Assembly: GCA_039000515.1 (NCBI GenBank)
Contig: JBCFYV010011135.1
Span: forward strand, 16,957,191 to 17,021,190
DNA: 64,000 nucleotides
DNA from: Timema cristinae
Lineage: Eukaryota; Arthropoda; Insecta; Phasmatodea; Timematidae
Direction of reading: 5' to 3'
A model generated the notes under the pieces. That model had not been told where the DNA came from and ran no database searches. It was given only the letters and a program-made list of their open reading frames with translations. Positions within the stretch are counted from its first letter, which is position 1; every line of letters starts with the position of its first letter. The position numbers and the translations under genes are program-made. Positions 34,771-45,948 of this stretch are shown in pieces.

Positions 34771-34771
34771 T
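34590..34771 (+). mobile_element. SINE family A, 5'-truncated, long (AAT)n
   Basis: From GCCACCGTGGTTGG through CATTTTACATTAGCGTAAGT and GTATAACCCAAGGTAGTAAG to GACGCGGTGCT, then about 20 AAT triplets (34709-34770). Confidence 0.85.
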
Positions 34772-35111
34772 TATTGACCAAAATATACAAATACAATTCT
34801 TTAGAAATAAAATTATAAAATTTAAAATCGGGAATCCAAAAATGTTTACGTAAGTATAGTGGAATTTATGCTTGAGTTTACTAATGTATATTATATCGTT
34901 TCACATATATTACAAGTTTTGAGTAAATATCTCCATTTTCAAACAATAGAGCGAGAAAGTCTGTGCGGAGCTCTGTACCATTTATTTATTTTTCTTTATC
35001 CTATTGCCTACTAGAAAATCTGTAAGCGATTAGGTATTTCTTAATGTTTTCGTACCGAGTTGGTAATCCCACAATACACCAAATCTTATATTTAATTCGT
35101 ACGCTTTTTAC

Positions 35112-35502
35112 TTAAGGTGGGGATATAGGGGACGTGAAAAAATGCAAGTGATGTTTAAGTTTTTATAGAAAAACTTTTTTTTTGTCAAAATAAATCAAAT
35201 ATTTCTTCAGTACAAATATAGATCTTAATTTTCTTCCTATGGTGATATCAAATTTCTTGAATATCGATCAAGAGTGTCCCGGAATTTATTGACAGCTCTT
35301 TCTCTTCATTTAAATAGTTTATTATCTAATGCCACTCTGCTCATGATTGATATTCAACAACTGTTGAAGTCACCATAGAAAGAAAATTAACTCTATATTT
35401 GTATTGAAGCAATATTTTATTTATTTTGGCCAAAACATATTTTGCTATAAAAAGTGAAAAAAACGCCGATCTTTTTACGTCTCATAAATCTCCATATCTT
35501 AA
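35112..35502. mobile_element. Foldback MITE F1, copy 4, with TTAA ends
   Basis: TTAAGGTGGGGATATAGGGG at the left, CTCCATATCTTAA at the right, TTAA at both boundaries (35112-35115, 35499-35502). The inner arms TTCTTGAATATCGATC and GATATTCAACAACTGTTGAA are mirrored. Confidence 0.85.
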
Positions 35503-35869
35503 TTAATTGTATAAAAATTAACAAGATAAAACAAAGTTCAAACATAAGTTAAACATCAATAAACAACACTTAGGTTTGTGTTTTAGTAATGTCCTTCACT
35601 TTGGTGTTTCAATATTCTGCCACTACAAGCGCGGTATTCATCAAACCATGCATGGTGCCTATTAGCTACATAAACAATCTCTTGTGCTCCATACACACGT
35701 GTGTGATGTTTCCATACTTAATTAAGAGTAGATTATTAACATGTGTACGTCCAGCGTTTACAATGAATATTATTAAAATATGTAACTAACACAAAAACTT
35801 GTTTTAATTTAGTAATGGCTCAATCCATAGTTCTCAGCGATGCGTTAATACAAAGCCATTTGCAGGATA

Positions 35870-36065
35870 TATTTTTACCTGCATACATTAATTAAGCTAA
35901 TTAAATATGAATCAGGAGGATGGAATTTTAGAGAATATCTACCAATATTTGAATAGAGGGAGAGTGGGAAACAATTTAAAAAAATACACATCTATAGACC
36001 ACCCGAACAGTATTAGAACCCTGACCTCCTGGTTACCAGCAAAACAGATTAGACAAGCTTGACAT
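35870..36065 (-). mobile_element. Degenerate SINE fragment (C type)
   Basis: TTAAGCTAATTAAATATGAA, GAGGGAGAGTGGGAAACAAT and GAACCCTGACCTCCTGGTTA on the plus strand keep C-family order from tail to head. Confidence 0.5.
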
Positions 36066-36154
36066 TCATACCTCATGTTCAACGGTGCAGATTTGAGTTT
36101 TTAAGTTGCATTTTTTTGGAACCGACTGATAATATCAAAACATGGTGACTTATA

Positions 36155-36366
36155 AACATTCTTCACCTCTGACAAGACGTGTATTAATCACAACTTGTGA
36201 ATGTGGGGAATGCCAGGCCTCCACCGTGGTTCGGATCCCACGTTAAACTGTAGGTCCTCCATTTCATCTCACAATCACCCTACCATTACACATTATGGTA
36301 AGTGCGTACAAACCGAACGGGTAGTAAGATGTGGTACTAATAGTAATAATAATAATAATAATAATA
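36155..36366 (+). mobile_element. SINE family A, 5'-truncated
   Basis: CTTCACCTCTGACAAGACGT to GTACAAACCGAACGGGTAGT, then (AAT)n. It carries the extra GTATTAATCACAACTT segment shared with the 48.5-kb and 52.2-kb copies, defining a subfamily. Confidence 0.85.
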
Positions 36367-36374
36367 AAAGCTAA

Positions 36375-36620
36375 ATCTTTTTCGTTGGCTGAATAGTAAA
36401 AGGCGTTACTCTCGAAATAAACTAGATTTATGATAACGGGGATGTTGTTCGATACCTGTCTTGTGTACTGAGGATGTTATTCCCTAAAGGGTTTTATATT
36501 CTCTCTCTCTCTCTCTCTCTCCCCCCATGATATTGCAACATCTTTGACCCACTAGCGTAATTTGTAAATAGTCATATAACCCAAACGGGTGTTAAGACGT
36601 GGTGCTAAAATAAAATAAAA
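36375..36620 (+). mobile_element. SINE family C with internal (TC)n
   Basis: Head GTTGGCTGAATAGTAAAAGG, box B-like TTGTTCGATACC, a (TC)n tract at about 36501-36522, and tail ATAACCCAAACGGGTGTTAA with an AAAT-type end. Confidence 0.75.
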
Positions 36621-37065
36621 ATCAGAACAACAATTGTCATTCAAAGGGATATAAAAAACATTACTACAAGGAACTAAAAGTTTAACTTCCAAGTCAGAGT
36701 CAAACACACTAACGCGCACACCAAACCCGCATACATACTTTCTTCTACACGTGTTTGTGATGCGTGAAATGACTCATATCAATATTAATGAGAAAACCTA
36801 GTATGTAAGGGAGTACGCACTATATTCTTGTAGGAGGAGGTTAGGGGAGGGTTGAAATTATATAGCTTGATTCATAGGCTTGCCGGAAATAGGTAGCAGA
36901 ATCTGCTTGAGTGACACAGAAATTCCCTACACTGTATTCATTGCAACGAGAACACTCAAAATAGCCTATAATCATCATATTCTCTTTTCTAGTGGATAAA
37001 TATATATTTTAGATCATTTTCACGATGGATGTTTTAAAATTATAATGCAGTGTCGTGGCACAATC

Positions 37066-37348
37066 ATTATTATTATTATTATTAGCACCGCGTCTTACTA
37101 CCCGTTCGGGTTATACGCACTTACGCTAATGTGTAATGGTAGGGTGATTGTGAGATGAAGTGAAGGACCTACAGTTTAACGTGGAATCCGAACCACGGTG
37201 GAGGCCTGGCATTCCTCACATTCACAAGATGTCTTGTCAGAGGTGAAGGAAGGGTTTGGTAATCAGATAAATCTTTGCCGGGACCGAGGATTGAACCCCG
37301 GACCCCAGCACAGAAGTCTGACACCTTACCCTAGACCACCAGGTCACC
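37066..37348 (-). mobile_element. SINE family A, full length, 11-bp TSD
   Basis: Complete element from (ATT)n AGCACCGCGTC to GACCACCAGGTCACC. GTGGCACAATC flanks it at 37055-37065 and 37349-37359. Confidence 0.93.
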
Positions 37349-37439
37349 GTGGCACAATCCAATACATCTTTTAACTAACGGGTTATTTCAAATATTCTCA
37401 GAAGAGCCAATGAAGATGTCTGCTTGCTTCTAACTCTAC

Positions 37440-37545
37440 AGCGCATGCGCGTATAAATGTGAAGATCTCAGGCAGAGATGATGTTGAAATTTAGCAGAAC
37501 AGCTGGCGCTGATGAGGCGGAAATCTTGTGATTAATTTAGAGCAG
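37440..37545 (+). promoter_or_regulatory. Candidate promoter: NRF-1-like site next to TATAAA
   Basis: GCGCATGCGCGTATAAATGT joins an NRF-1-like palindrome to a TATA box, followed by a higher-GC patch. No coding exon is recognised downstream, and a (TA)n tract begins at 37548. Confidence 0.25.
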
Positions 37546-37546
37546 C

Positions 37547-37547
<1 letters not shown>

Positions 37548-37595
<48 letters not shown>
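37548..37595. repeat. (TA)n microsatellite
   Basis: About 23 TA dinucleotides in a row. Confidence 0.95.
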
Positions 37596-37596
<1 letters not shown>

Positions 37597-37989
37597 GTAA
37601 TTTAATCCATATATTTAATAATTTAAATAATTCAACTATGCGTTATTTAAATAATAAACATAAAACATATATATAATTATATTATTATTATTGTATAATA
37701 TAACTATCCCTATACTTGAAGAAGTATCTGTCCTTTCCCGGGGTAGCTCAGTAATTTAGTACGATGTTACCCCAGGCAAAACTTTGCTTTGTTTCAAGCA
37801 AACAGAACCATATATTTTTATTTTATTGCTTAAAACTCAGTTTTTAATTTATTAACAAATTAATCAAAATTGTGAAATTCCTTCTTAGAAATGCACATGT
37901 TTGTGCACAGGATCTACTAATTTTAAAATTTCAGACCTCTGCATGCGTTAGATTTTGTGTAATGCTAATGATAGACAAACAATAAACTC

Positions 37990-38400
37990 TTCATTTTATT
38001 AATATATGTTCGACTTTAATACTATGATAAATCTTGAGGTTTTATATTTCTCCGAACTCAAAAAGGGGTTTTTACAATACTCTCTGATCCTATATCTGTC
38101 AGTTTTGGAATATATCCGAAATGGTTTGATTGATTTGTTCAAACTTGAATATTATGTGTAGAGGATGTATACCTTGAGGAATAATCGTGATTTTAATTCT
38201 AACTCTAAAATTAAGTGTAGTTTAATAATGGCTGATTTTTGAACATTCTAAATGTTTCAAAAAATAATGGCCTTTATAATTTGTTCAAATTTTATATTCT
38301 GGAAAGTGTTTTAGATGATAAATAATAATATATTTTTGTTTTTACTAGAAAAATAAAATGATATTTGTTTACAGGAAATTTATTCTTGAAAACTTTTAAT
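37990..38400 (+). repeat. Dispersed repeat R1, diverged copy 3
   Basis: CTCAAAAAGGGGTTTTTACA, a TCTGTCAG motif, CTCTAAAATTAAGTGTAGTT and an AT-rich end parallel the R1 copies at 18.8 and 33.8 kb. Confidence 0.4.
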
Positions 38401-38434
38401 TTAAAAAATTGTCTTTAAAATGTTTTTTTTTTTT

Positions 38435-38692
38435 TTAAATCAGCGTGTCTTAATATTTGTTCAAGTTATACGCATGTATGATAACTACAATTTTGTTGTA
38501 ATAATGAGGAATGAAATATTTTAGAGGTAATCTACCCGTTTTTTTATGGAATGAGAGTGGAAAACCATTTTATAAAAAACCACCCTTAGTAGACCTGACT
38601 GGAGTTCAAAGCCCATATCCCCGTCTTCAGCAGGTTGGTCTAACACGAGAATGATGCATAATACTACCCGGCCACTGAAGCGTGTTTCAACA
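38435..38692 (-). mobile_element. SINE family B/C, old copy
   Basis: CAGCGTGTCTTAATATTTGT, GTTATACGCATG, GAGAGTGGAAAACCATTTTA and GGCCACTGAAGCGTGTTTC on the plus strand run from tail to head. Confidence 0.65.
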
Positions 38693-38989
38693 ATATTGTG
38701 TAAAATGTACGTAGATCTGAAGAATTTTTCATGTAGTTATAGTTAAAATGTGTTGTTTTTAGGACTAATTATTTAAAATACATTTACTGAAATCAATCTT
38801 AGAAAATAATAATTACTAGCTATAATTGGATATAAGAAAGTATACGATTGTGTCGTGAAATTTAGTTATATTTATAAATGTTGATTTAATACTTCAAAAT
38901 GTATCAGGGGTAAAGGGTAGCCACCTACAAAATTCACCCTCACCCCTACTTTCCTTTGAGCACAGAAGTGCTAATTATTATCTGTTCTT

Positions 38990-39420
38990 GTTGTTCTTAC
39001 AACTTGCAGCACCGTTTTCTATTTGTTATTCCAAGCCAGGCCCGACTCCTCGGCAATAACAACACGGAAATATCAGTGCTCGCCGGAAACCACGACAAAA
39101 GACAAGGGTTCAAATACCCCCTATCCCTCACCTTAACGAGCCTCCTACCCCTCCTGTAAACAACCTCCTGGGAGAAACTCTTTGAGTCCAATTAATTGCA
39201 CACGACTGCTTGACGCTTACCTAAGCGGGGCGGGAAACGGTGACGGTGTGTGTGTTTATGTGCACGAATGTGCGGTCTCGCATTTAAACAACATTTTAAT
39301 TCATTCTTGGTCAAGGTCTGCGCATATAGACATGGAATGTTTATGTTCTCTAAGTCGTATTTTAAGTTTAAACCAAACTAACCGATTTAGAGATGGTTCG
39401 GAAGGAACGCTAGTATTAAG
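38990..39420. other. GC-richer patch, unassigned
   Basis: A stretch with a GC box (GGGGCGGG near 39226) and a GTGTGTGTG tract. Two plus-strand frames (38956-39159, 39182-39424) and one minus frame overlap it without recognisable domains. It may be a promoter or untranslated exon. It ends where foldback element F1 copy 5 begins. Confidence 0.3.
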
Positions 39421-39645
39421 GTAAGTGTTTTAACAGGGTTTAAAGCAAAACTTTATTTTTTTGCCAATATATATAATATTGCTCGTATATAAACATAAAA
39501 GTTTAATATAATTCAAACGTTGATAATAACAATGGTTGAATATCTGTCAAGGGTATAGTGACATTAAATGATACACTTTTTAAACGAAGAGAAAAAGTTG
39601 TCATTAAATTCCAGAACACGCTTGACAGATATTCCACAAATGTTT
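39395..39645. mobile_element. Foldback MITE F1, copy 5 (partial)
   Basis: GGAACGCTAGTATTAAGGTA is a diverged outer arm. AATGGTTGAATATCTGTCAA and its mirror TTGACAGATATTCCAC form the core. The right outer arm is replaced by a SINE fragment. Confidence 0.65.
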
Positions 39646-39815
39646 TATTTCTTACTGCTCGTCTTACTATCCATTAGGTACTATTTACTCGATTGAGTTA
39701 GATATGAGGAAGGTTGAATTTAGAAGAAGTATAGCCGAATTTGCGCGGATAGATGGTTGTAAACCATTTAGGAAACCCACCATAAGTATATCCGACCGGG
39801 ATATAAACACCATCT
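39646..39815 (-). mobile_element. SINE fragment (B type)
   Basis: TGCTCGTCTTACTATCCATT, GAGGAAGGTTGAATTTAGAA and AAACCATTTAGGAAACCCAC match the B body; the head is incomplete. Confidence 0.6.
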
Positions 39816-40059
39816 TTGTTTTTAAAACCGGTTTTTAAATTCTATAATACAAAAGTAACTCCCAATGATTTCCAAAACATATATTAGATTCATAATTGAT
39901 AAATACATACATAATTTTCTACTCTGAATTACATTTTTGTTATTTATTCTTACTTTATTTTTTGTACCGTGTTTTATTACACATTCGGGATTTTGTTAGC
40001 AACATTAACTCTTCCCAATAAGGTTGAACACAATGACCTTGTGAATGCTCGTCATTTCC

Positions 40060-40638
40060 AGATGGCTGCTGTAATTATTTTTAAACACAAGTTTCTCTAA
40101 TGTATTGAGTTCAAAAACACTAACCTTAGCCTCTTCGATGGTCACATGGTCAGACAGGAATGTGAAAACTTACTCACAGGATTGCGATTATTTTTAAACG
40201 TTTGGTGGCCCAAAGATTTGTATTCATTAATTTTTCTTCAGATTTCATAAAAAAGAAGATAAACACACATGTTAGACTGAAATGAATAGGTTTAAATACA
40301 TTGAGAATGTAAAACAATCATAAATACTTTAGTGGGGATTGTGAGGAGGTGATTCTCAAAGAGATTAGATAGACGCTCATCAGCAAGTCGGCTTCTAAGA
40401 GCACTTTTACCAAGTTTCATAGTTGTTAACACTTGTTCACATGAATATGAGGATGCAAACAATGCCATTTATTTTTATACATAATTTACCAAGTATTTAA
40501 ATGTTGATTATGGCACGGTTTTTCATACAAATATAATTTTGTTGTATTTAAAAAAAAGCCTGCATTACAAAGCGACACAGTTAAATTATTATTTATCCGG
40601 TGGGCCGTGTTTTGCCCGCAGGCTATAGTTTGCCCATA
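40060..40638 (-). mobile_element. Decayed hAT element (Tip100-like)
   Basis: The right terminus reads inward CAGGTATGGGCAAACTATAG then CCTGCGGGCAAAACACGG, a typical hAT end. The transposase remnant lies inside. The left terminus is not resolved; a diverged GGTGGCCCAAAGATTTG at about 40203 resembles element sequence. Confidence 0.55.
40313..40480 (-). pseudogene. hAT transposase C-terminal (dimerisation) remnant
   Basis: Minus-strand frame MALFASSYSCEQVLTTMKLG followed by KSALRSRLADERLSNLF corresponds to the C-terminal hAT dimerisation block of ZBED/Tip100-like transposases (F-x-S-x-Y-x-C-E-Q, then R-S-R-L-x-D-E-x-L). About 55 codons are recognisable; the catalytic part is gone. It lies inside a longer decayed element whose right end is at about 40638. 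Confidence 0.65.
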
Positions 40639-40878
40639 CCTGGTTTAAGATGATACTCTCACAATATACTAGACTGCCGACGATGGGGATATTGAGGTTC
40701 GATACCCGAATCGGTTTTCTGAGTTTTTTCCTAAATTGTTTTTCACTCGGCTCCCATGCAAATGTCGGTACACTTCCTCTAAATTAAACCAACTTTATCC
40801 TTAACACATTAGCTTAATTAGTACACAGGCACATAACTCTAACAGGTATTAAGATGCACCGCTATGGAAAAAAAAAAA
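40639..40878 (+). mobile_element. SINE family C
   Basis: Head GTTTAAGATGATACTCTCAC, variable arm TAGACTGCCGACGATGGGGA, box B GGTTCGATACCC, diverged tail ATAACTCTAACAGGTATTAA, poly-A end. Confidence 0.8.
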
Positions 40879-40921
40879 CACATTTCCCTTGCCGTGGAGA
40901 ATAAGGATGTTATCTACAAGA

Positions 40922-41235
40922 CTATTATTATTATTGTTATTATGATTATTGTTATTATTATTATTATTATTACCGCGTCTTACTACCCGTTCAGGTTATA
41001 CGCACTTACGCTAATGTATAATGGTAGGGTGATTGTGAGATGAATTGGAGGACCTACAGTTTAACGTGGGATCCGAACCATGGTGGAGGTCTGGCATTCC
41101 ACACATTCACAATACACGTCTTGTCAGAGGTGAAGGAAAGGTTTGGTAATCAGATAAATCTGTGCTGGACCGAGGATTGAACCACGGACCTCCAACACAA
41201 AAGTCTGACACTTAACCCTAGACCACCAGGTAACC
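40922..41235 (-). mobile_element. SINE family A, full length, TSD
   Basis: Long (ATT)n-type tail (40922-40971), ACCGCGTCTTACTACCCGTT, full body and head. TATCTACAAGA (40911-40921) and TATTTACAAGA (41236-41246) flank it. Confidence 0.92.
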
Positions 41236-41866
41236 TATTTACAAGAACCTGGCTCAATTCCTGTCGATGTTTAAAAACATCTCCTTTTCATGTTTGATTT
41301 TATTCATCTATTTAGATAGTAAAATTACTGTATCATTGAATTTATGGGCTCATTAGGAGGCGCTTTTCTTCTAGGAAAGAGTCAATTCATAGCTCAAGTG
41401 AAAATACATACATGTTATAAAATGAATTCCGAATAACCTCCAAAATAAAATACAAATATTTGGAAATATTAAAAGTGCACTTCCACTTGGTTGCTTTAAT
41501 TGGGAAGGAGGGGTACTGTGTCATGATCTAAAGCTACAGTTCCAAAGATAAATTTTACTTAAGGTTATCCAGTTGTGTGAATTTGAAGAGGGTTTGATTA
41601 TAATAATACACGAAGCTAATAAAAAAAAGATTCGGTTCGATTTATTACAATTTGTGACGTATAGAGTGCTACCGTGAAGTTAGAGTTTTATAAAAAATCC
41701 CCACTTCTGACCACCAACATCGATTTAAAGTTATTAGCACTTGGTGTTTTATAAATATGGTTAGTCTGATTTATTAATTATAAAACTCATCCTGAAAGTT
41801 ATCAAAAACTTCCAAATAATTATTTATGGATTACTGTATAATCTCTATTTACATTACTATTTTTTT

Positions 41867-42097
41867 TAGTACCGCATCTTACTACCTGTTCAGGTTGTAC
41901 GCATATGTGCTAGTTACTCAAATGAGCTAAGGAAAAAGAAATTTGGAATTAGAGCAATTGTACCAGCAGTTGCAAAGAGCGAGAGAGAAAAACATTTAGG
42001 GTAAACCACCGAAATTTGAACCCCAATCTACTTGTCTGTGGCAGTCTAGTCTATTTCGAGAGGGAAGAATTAGATTATGCTGCCACCGGAACAGGTA
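41867..42097 (-). mobile_element. SINE family B/C, old copy
   Basis: ACCGCATCTTACTACCTGTT, GTACCAGCAGTTGC, AAACATTTAGGGTAAACCAC and TGCTGCCACCGGAACAGG on the plus strand from tail to head. Confidence 0.7.
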
Positions 42098-42239
42098 TAT
42101 AACTAATCCCCCACCTGCCATTGTGGCAACATGAATTTCTAATCATCAAATAATGAGCCTCCTATCAAAATCAGAATATATTGTACATACAAATACTGCA
42201 CAAACCAATGGACAACTGCACAGGGCAAAATTATTTTAG

Positions 42240-42575
42240 GCTTTAGGACTTAACGTTGACCTTGGGGCTCTTAGGTTAAATGTTTGCCTCAGGAACCAAT
42301 GGTGGTAGGTTCAAACCCATCCTGGGTCAACAGATTTTTCTTGAGCGATCAAAATCCGTAGCATTACTTCCTTCGGAGTGGAAAGTAAAGTTGTCGGTTT
42401 CATGTTGATTGTGATATGTAAAAGAACCCTGAAAGGTATGTGAAAATACCCTCACGGCAGCATTGATACGAACTTGTGTGCTTGCTCATAGAAATTCTCA
42501 TGTGTTGATATATTCAGTTGGTTTAGAAAGTGCACGTTAACTACCTCAAATAAATGAAAATTTGTTTTATTACTT
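42240..42575 (+). mobile_element. SINE family D with tRNA-like head
   Basis: Box A-like GGTTAAATGTTTGCC and box B GGTTCAAACCC near 42271-42318. The body matches 1665-1875. It ends AGTGCACGTTAACTACCTCA followed by AATAAATGAAA. This tail differs from that of families A-C, so it probably uses another LINE partner. Confidence 0.65.
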
Positions 42576-42864
42576 AAAGATGAATTTCAATCGATGCCAG
42601 ATTTTGTAGTTATTTAGATCTTTGTATCATCTTTCAGAAAATATAACCCTTTATGTGGTTTGCAACAGGAATAGCTGAAGTAAAACTCATTATATTGAGG
42701 CACAGCGCCAAAGCACATTCCTCTAGTGTGACTGTAGCGTGTCAATCATGTAAAGTTAACACCTACCCAATTAGGCTGCGTAAAAATTCGAAGTTATAAT
42801 AAATATATTGGCAAAATCCAAAGAAAAGAATTAGATTGGGGATATTTAATAATAATATCCTTAA

Positions 42865-43146
42865 AAACTTACTCACCGCGACTGGATGGACTCGGATATG
42901 ATCAACGTGCTTCCAATAGAAAATACTACAAAGGATTTTAATAATACAAATCTGCATAAAACTACTTAATTTACAATAGTGGAATCCAAAGAAGATAACT
43001 TAAGCTAATACATTCAGGAATAATATGCTTCAAAACTCACTCACCGTGACCGGATGGGATCGGATACCGACAACATGCCTTCCAGCAAAATATTCAACAA
43101 GTATGGCGACAGGGTGCTTTCCAAACACATCCGCTCGCTACAACAT
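42865..43146 (-). other. Duplicated block with splice-donor-like ends
   Basis: Two copies of a segment of about 50 bp (42870-42925 and 43035-43090) run on the minus strand into GTGAGTAAG and GTGAGTGAG, strong donor matches. Behind the second copy, 43045-43146 is 102 bp between TATCAG and the donor, with one open frame including PYLLNILLEGMLSVSDPIRS. GC is near 50 percent against an AT-rich background. This could be an exon and its partial duplicate, or repeat DNA. No family recognised. Confidence 0.25.
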
Positions 43147-43204
43147 CTGATATGAAAAATAACTCAACGAAGTTAGGCTCGCTCCCAGGACCCTCGAGCG
43201 CCAC

Positions 43205-44460
43205 TGTTGTGGTGGCGTGTCTTCGAACCTCTCCTTTACCTCACCCCTCAAGCTCCAGTCCCTCATATCTCCCACCTATGTTTTACGCTTTTTTCTATTT
43301 ATTTCTTTTTGTTCCGTTCTAGTCATAGAAAGGGATAAAAATAAGTGAGTCTCAGATTCACTTCAGGGCATTTTATCACATCGTATCGTCGAAGAAGGAA
43401 CATCTGATACCTTAATCTACGAAGGAACTGGTGGACATGGAGTATCAGGCGTGGTTCTCACCGCCGCGCCACCGAGGAAATTTCTCTCTGATTTCCTAAG
43501 TATAGAGGCGACGTTAATAAGTCCATCTGACTTATTGGTCTAGTTTAAAGACTAGAAAATGTGTATTAAGTCCTTCTGACTTTTTTTTTTATCAGCATTG
43601 TGTCCTTCAGACTTAGTATATTCGAGGCGACTATTATGATTATTTTGACTTCTTGTTTCAGTCAGAATGACTAGATTTTGGTTTTGTATTATTACAACTC
43701 TGTTGATGTAGTCACAGTAACTCTAGTGTTGCTCAAGTCCCTAGTCTTGTTATATTGGTCCAAGCGGCCGTGTTTTTCCTATATCCATATGATATAGCTT
43801 CGATATAGGAACCTTGAGCTCCTGATGTAATGAGGACCTATTGACTGAGTATTAGTCTTGTATTAATTATATTAGTATTGTACCCCAGGGAGTGGGTCAC
43901 TAAATGCATGTACTATTGAATGCTCTGGCAGTACCAATAGGGAAAGGACCGGCTATAGTACTATTGTGTGTAGACACTGTATGTTAGCCATCTACCAATG
44001 TAATCAATAACCTTTCTATTGCAATTCATTATACTATGTCTCTTAACGAATTTTTCTTAAGTCTTAATCAAGCAATCTAACTTAAAATATAAATGTGTTA
44101 ATAATACTATATGCATATGATTTCCAGTTAACTTTTGCTTATAATTATCAGACTGTTTTTCTTTTAGAATCACCTGACCGTAGCCTGGCATCAGTCTAGC
44201 TGTTTTGTAACTGAATATTTATTTCAAGCCTACTGCATTTGATCTTGCCCATGTCGCAACAAGACAGTATTAATTTGAAACTTCTAACTTATTTCTTGTA
44301 TTTCTATTGTAATTAAACATATCTTTTATTTTTCTGTTATAATAAATCTATTATTGTTATTCGAATTATTTTATCTCTCTGGTTAAAATTATTCCCTTGT
44401 AGCGCCTTTATACGCTCACCTTAATATGGTACCAAATAGTGACAAATTTGGTGCATCACA
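43205..44460 (+). mobile_element. Possible solo LTR
   Basis: Starts TGTTGTGGTGGCGTG. A TATA-like GGATAAAAATAAG with an initiator-like TCAGATTCACTTC lies about 20 bp downstream. AATAAATC with a T-rich stretch sits near the right end (44340), then GACAAATTTGGTGCATCACA, which may be an LTR end plus primer-binding site. No second LTR, gag or pol was found and no duplication is clear. The call rests on general layout. Confidence 0.3.
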
Positions 44461-44479
44461 AATAGTGATTAAAATCAAC

Positions 44480-45110
44480 AAGTCGTATTCCGAGCTATCC
44501 AAAATGTAGCATCCATGAGGGTTACAGTAATTCCGTCTAGACAGTAGTATATACTGCTCCCTAGTAAACATGACAGTTTGGGGAACCCAATAAATCTCTC
44601 AAAATTACGTCAGTAAGCACCCTCTTTAGTAATGAAATTGTTTTGCAAGCTACAGACCACTGCCCAGTGATACATTTTAGGAAATTAACAACCATCGTGG
44701 CTATATTTCACAGCTATTTGTTGAGATTACGTCATCAACTGCGGTGACACAAATGTCAGGATGATGGATCTCTCAGAACACCAGCATTATAATTTTTTGG
44801 GGGGACGGGGGGTGAGGGTTACACATTTTGCGCAATTACAAGGCATCGGAAAACTATACAATCTAACGTATGAGAATAGTGTATATTTCCCTTTCATTGT
44901 ATATTTTTCTCAATACGTAAATCTGACGTAATAACAGATGGAATCTTTCAAACACTTCTTACTCAATTTGAATTTAATTCATAGTCTTTTTAGGTTAAAA
45001 TGATTTGTTTCATTTTACTTTAAATTTTTTAAAATGTTTACTTGATATCGATATTGTTACTTGGGACTGCACGTAGCAATCCTCGTGTTAAAGGACTCAA
45101 ACTCTCCCAA
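44480..45110. other. No gene recognised
   Basis: Mixed-composition sequence with a short poly-G tract near 44800; no supported feature. Confidence 0.35.
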
Positions 45111-45114
45111 TCAG

Positions 45115-45925
45115 CACAGTTATTGTAACCTGGAGAGGAAATGGGTCTAGTGCATACCTTGTTAGTTTTCTGAAATACCAACCGATCTTTTGCCCTAATA
45201 TCTCCAGTGGCTATCTCCTTCTTTCGACTTTATTCTCATCCATAATCTCAACATGCCCACGCTATATAAACTATGAACCCTCTATATACTCAATAAACTT
45301 GTGCTACCAACTTCCTCCCTTATTTTATAATTTCTGATTCTGCCCAACTTTATCACATTAGTTGTCGATCTCAGAGACCCCATTCAAGCTGCCTTGAATA
45401 TTTTATTATCTTCCATTGCCATTAACCATATTTTGGCTCTGTAGGTCAATAGTGGTACCAATATACTCATAATAATCTTGGCTTCCCTTGTCCTTTTAGA
45501 ATTGGATAAACATTTTCACATTTTTACCAGACGCTACTTATTTTGCCGTTATATCTTGTCAATTTCAACCTTCGTTTACACAAACATTCTCCAAATACTT
45601 TGTTTTAGTTACATTTCCTATGGTCATCTCATCAATGATTACAATCAACTCTTTTGATTTTTATTTGTACTATTACTCGAATTATTATTTTTTCAACATG
45701 CATCTTTAGTCTTGTCTGCACCAAACACTTCCGACAGCACATACGCCCTCTCATTCAGACCCTTCCAACCACTCCTCCAAAAAGCAATATATTCACTATG
45801 CACAAACACATCCCCTTCACCCCTTGGGCCTTGTTCAACAAATGTTATATTTACTTTGTCCATAATGAAGTGTAACGGGGATAATACAGTCTCTGCTTCA
45901 CACCAAATATCACCGTAAACCATAT
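45115..45925 (-). pseudogene. Non-LTR retrotransposon reverse transcriptase, decayed
   Basis: On the minus strand: ETVLSPLHFIMDKVNITF then GDVFVHSEYIAFWRSGWKGL (45770-45890), the reverse-transcriptase region where the catalytic ADD-type motif should be; here it reads SEY. After a frameshift come MTIGNVTKTKYLENV and DITAKISSVW (about 45510-45635), then LTYRAKIWLMAMEDNKIF, SLRSTTNVIKLGRIRNYKIR and SLYSVGMLRLWM (45215-45470). This is the order of RTE/Jockey-like LINE C-termini. Several stops break it. It is a different lineage from the LINE remnant at 27.96 kb. Confidence 0.7.
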
Positions 45926-45948
45926 TTCATTTTCATAACCTCTATATA

